This document shows positions 34,426-34,674 of a stretch of DNA of 34,674 nucleotides, one piece after another. A program made the translations under genes and the position numbers. The first letter of the stretch is position 1, and every line of letters starts with the position of its first letter. The DNA comes from an uncultured Alphaproteobacteria bacterium (GTDB lineage: Bacteria > Pseudomonadota > Alphaproteobacteria > Rhodobacterales > Rhodobacteraceae). Below the pieces are notes generated by a model. The model saw nothing but the letters and a program-made list of their open reading frames with translations, was not told where the DNA came from and did not search any database. The DNA lies in assembly GCA_902596605.1 (NCBI GenBank), contig CACJUU010000016.1:1-34674 (forward strand). Reading direction: 5' to 3'.

Positions 34426-34674
34426 CTAGTTTGTCATGGTATTTTTTATCTCACGAGGCATATATTTTTCGTCATGTTTAGCTAACACTTGAGACGCGAT
34501 AAAAACACTATCTTTAAATTTACCTCTTACGATCACTCCTCGCCCTTCAGCAAAGAGGTCAGGCAATACACCAGTATATTGAACCTTAACTTCGTTAGTA
34601 CCATCTGTAATTACAAATAAGTTGTCGACGCCCGTTCTGTGAACGCTATTTCTTACCACTAAACCACCTACCCG
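34426..34674 (-). CDS. ccmE: Cytochrome c maturation protein CcmE, C-terminal fragment
   Basis: The last 82 residues of the periplasmic heme chaperone CcmE; the frame is open to the window edge, so the N-terminal membrane anchor lies outside. It begins RVGGLVVRNSVHR, then VKVQYTGVLPDLFAEGRGVIVRG, and has the heme-attaching histidine (residue 67 of the fragment) in KHDEKYMPRE, close to the family HDENYxPxE motif. The organism therefore uses the System I cytochrome c pathway. Further ccm genes are expected beyond the right edge. Confidence 0.93.
   Translation of the reverse strand, partial: RVGGLVVRNSVHRTGVDNLFVITDGTNEVKVQYTGVLPDLFAEGRGVIVRGKFKDSVFIASQVLAKHDEKYMPREIKNTMTN

Overview
The window is a gene-dense, AT-rich (roughly one third G+C by eye) stretch of bacterial chromosome with about 37 protein genes or gene fragments. 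Most spacers are a few bases or overlaps, and no gene-free stretch exceeds about 150 bases. Gene content and order point to an alphaproteobacterium with a compact genome, probably of marine oligotroph type: E1-beta of pyruvate dehydrogenase with its own N-terminal lipoyl domain next to ftsB and pgk, the rpsF-rpsR-rplI-dnaB-alr block, fabD-fabG-acpP-fabF-mltG, and yajC-secD-secF. I do not claim a genus. I see no tRNA, rRNA, CRISPR array, insertion sequence, phage gene or defence system.

Layout. 1-206 is the C-terminal end of SecF, cut by the window edge, followed by sodB and rarD; a LOG-family gene converges on rarD. 2389-8649 is a plus-strand envelope run: a LysM protein, an Atm1-type ABC exporter, then the conserved trio YfgM-like/BamB/Der. 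8614-15330 is a long minus-strand block read as rpsF-rpsR-rplI-dnaB-alr-mlaE-mlaF-cvpA-SDR. From the 15331-15476 divergent promoter region the plus strand carries fabD-fabG-acpP-fabF-mltG-cysE (15477-20689). 20691-28027 is minus strand again: secF(N-part)-tkt(truncated)-pgk-ftsB-pdhA-pdhB-pdhC, preceded by secD, yajC and two small exported proteins (28028-30592). 30696-34421 is plus strand: an AAE3-like acyl/oxalyl-CoA synthetase, a PanE-like reductase and a Bcr/CflA-type MFS transporter. The window ends inside ccmE on the minus strand.

Functionally this is mostly housekeeping: type II fatty acid synthesis, replication helicase, ribosomal proteins, GTPase Der, outer membrane assembly and lipid transport, Sec translocation, central carbon metabolism (tkt, pgk, pyruvate dehydrogenase) and peptidoglycan precursor and processing steps (alr, mltG).

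Two observations stand out. First, secF is split: residues 1-219 lie on the minus strand and run directly into a 5'-truncated transketolase near 27371-27374, while the SecF C-terminus sits on the plus strand at position 1. One 27.4-kb inversion, or more likely an amplification or assembly chimera, would explain both. Second, the E2 subunit of pyruvate dehydrogenase (pdhC) starts directly at the subunit-binding domain and has no lipoyl domain, so the only lipoyl domain encoded in this operon is the one fused to E1-beta. I found no clearly novel multi-gene system.
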